Below are positions 12,017 to 12,134 of a DNA stretch of 12,134 bases, in pieces. The position numbers and the translations under genes are program-made. The notes under the pieces are model-generated. The model was given only the letters and a program-made list of their open reading frames with translations, was not told the origin of the DNA and ran no database searches. How positions within the stretch are numbered: position 1 is the stretch's first letter; the number at the start of each line of letters is the position of its first letter. This stretch comes from Clostridia bacterium (lineage in GTDB: Bacteria; Bacillota_A; Clostridia; Christensenellales; Borkfalkiaceae), in contig JAFTQY010000020.1 in assembly GCA_017462505.1 (NCBI GenBank), forward strand, positions 1-12,134, in the 5' to 3' direction.

Positions 12017-12134
12017 TTAAAATTCATCCATAGGAAGATCTACCGTTCCGTCAGAGTTTTGTTCCACTTCGGGCGAAGAACTGCTTGTATTTGCATTTCC
12101 CTTTCCACAAGCAGCAAAACAAAAGATTGCCAAC
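12017..12134 (-). CDS. Very short putative lipoprotein, 3' end (start outside window)
   Basis: Read on the minus strand from 12133, the frame gives 38 residues to a TAA at 12017-12019. It opens with LAIFCFAAC, the end of a lipoprotein signal peptide with a plausible lipobox (FAAC). The expected mature part is only 30 residues: a Ser/Asn-rich linker (GKGNANTSSSSPEVEQ) and an acidic end, NSDGTVDLPMDEF. Linkers of this kind normally join the lipidated Cys to a folded domain, so this is either a true tiny surface lipoprotein or a gene truncated right after its linker. The start codon and SD lie outside the window. I recognise no specific family. Confidence 0.6.
   Translation of the reverse strand, partial: LAIFCFAACGKGNANTSSSSPEVEQNSDGTVDLPMDEF

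Overview
The window looks like a chromosomal segment from a Gram-positive, Clostridia-like member of the Bacillota (Firmicutes), probably a gut-type fermenter. The basis is near-consensus sigma-A promoters (TTGACA/TATAAT, 17-18 bp spacing), purine-rich Shine-Dalgarno (SD) sites, hairpin-plus-T-run terminators, an SPFH/zinc-ribbon locus of the B. subtilis YdjI type, PocR-AraC regulation and an intracellular glycoside phosphorylase. The taxon is an inference; no rRNA or marker gene is present.

Layout. 1-219 holds the C-terminal end of an AraC-family regulator cut by the window edge. 316-774 is a GNAT acetyltransferase with its own promoter, closed by terminators shared with a converging operon. 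847-5650 is a four-gene minus-strand operon. In transcription order it encodes an SPFH/band-7 protein with two C-terminal zinc ribbons, a four-helix membrane protein with a charged cytosolic tail, a YidD-family protein with two extra N-terminal membrane helices, and an 840-residue protein with an N-terminal zinc ribbon and a propeller-like repeat region. This is the most novel-looking system in the window: a flotillin-like scaffold linked to a membrane-insertion factor and a large unknown protein.

5891-8242 is a GH94-like glycoside phosphorylase transcribed divergently from the SPFH operon. It converges with a minus-strand PocR-AraC regulator (8638-9474). Between them, 8243-8637 is a repeat island with REP-like units, bounded by two identical 32-nt hairpin sequences. 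The regulator is divergent from a two-gene operon of a DMT/EamA permease and a cytoplasmic right-handed beta-helix (GH28/pectate-lyase-like) protein. Both divergent promoters place the predicted transcription start at or within one base of the ATG, so both mRNAs may be leaderless. Regulator, transporter, beta-helix protein and phosphorylase together suggest uptake and breakdown of a carbohydrate, with no substrate that can be named.

The right end (11785-12134) holds a strong bidirectional terminator, a short palindrome-rich stretch with a tRNA 3'-end-like sequence that may be an old attachment site, and the end of a tiny minus-strand lipoprotein gene missed by length-filtered ORF calling.
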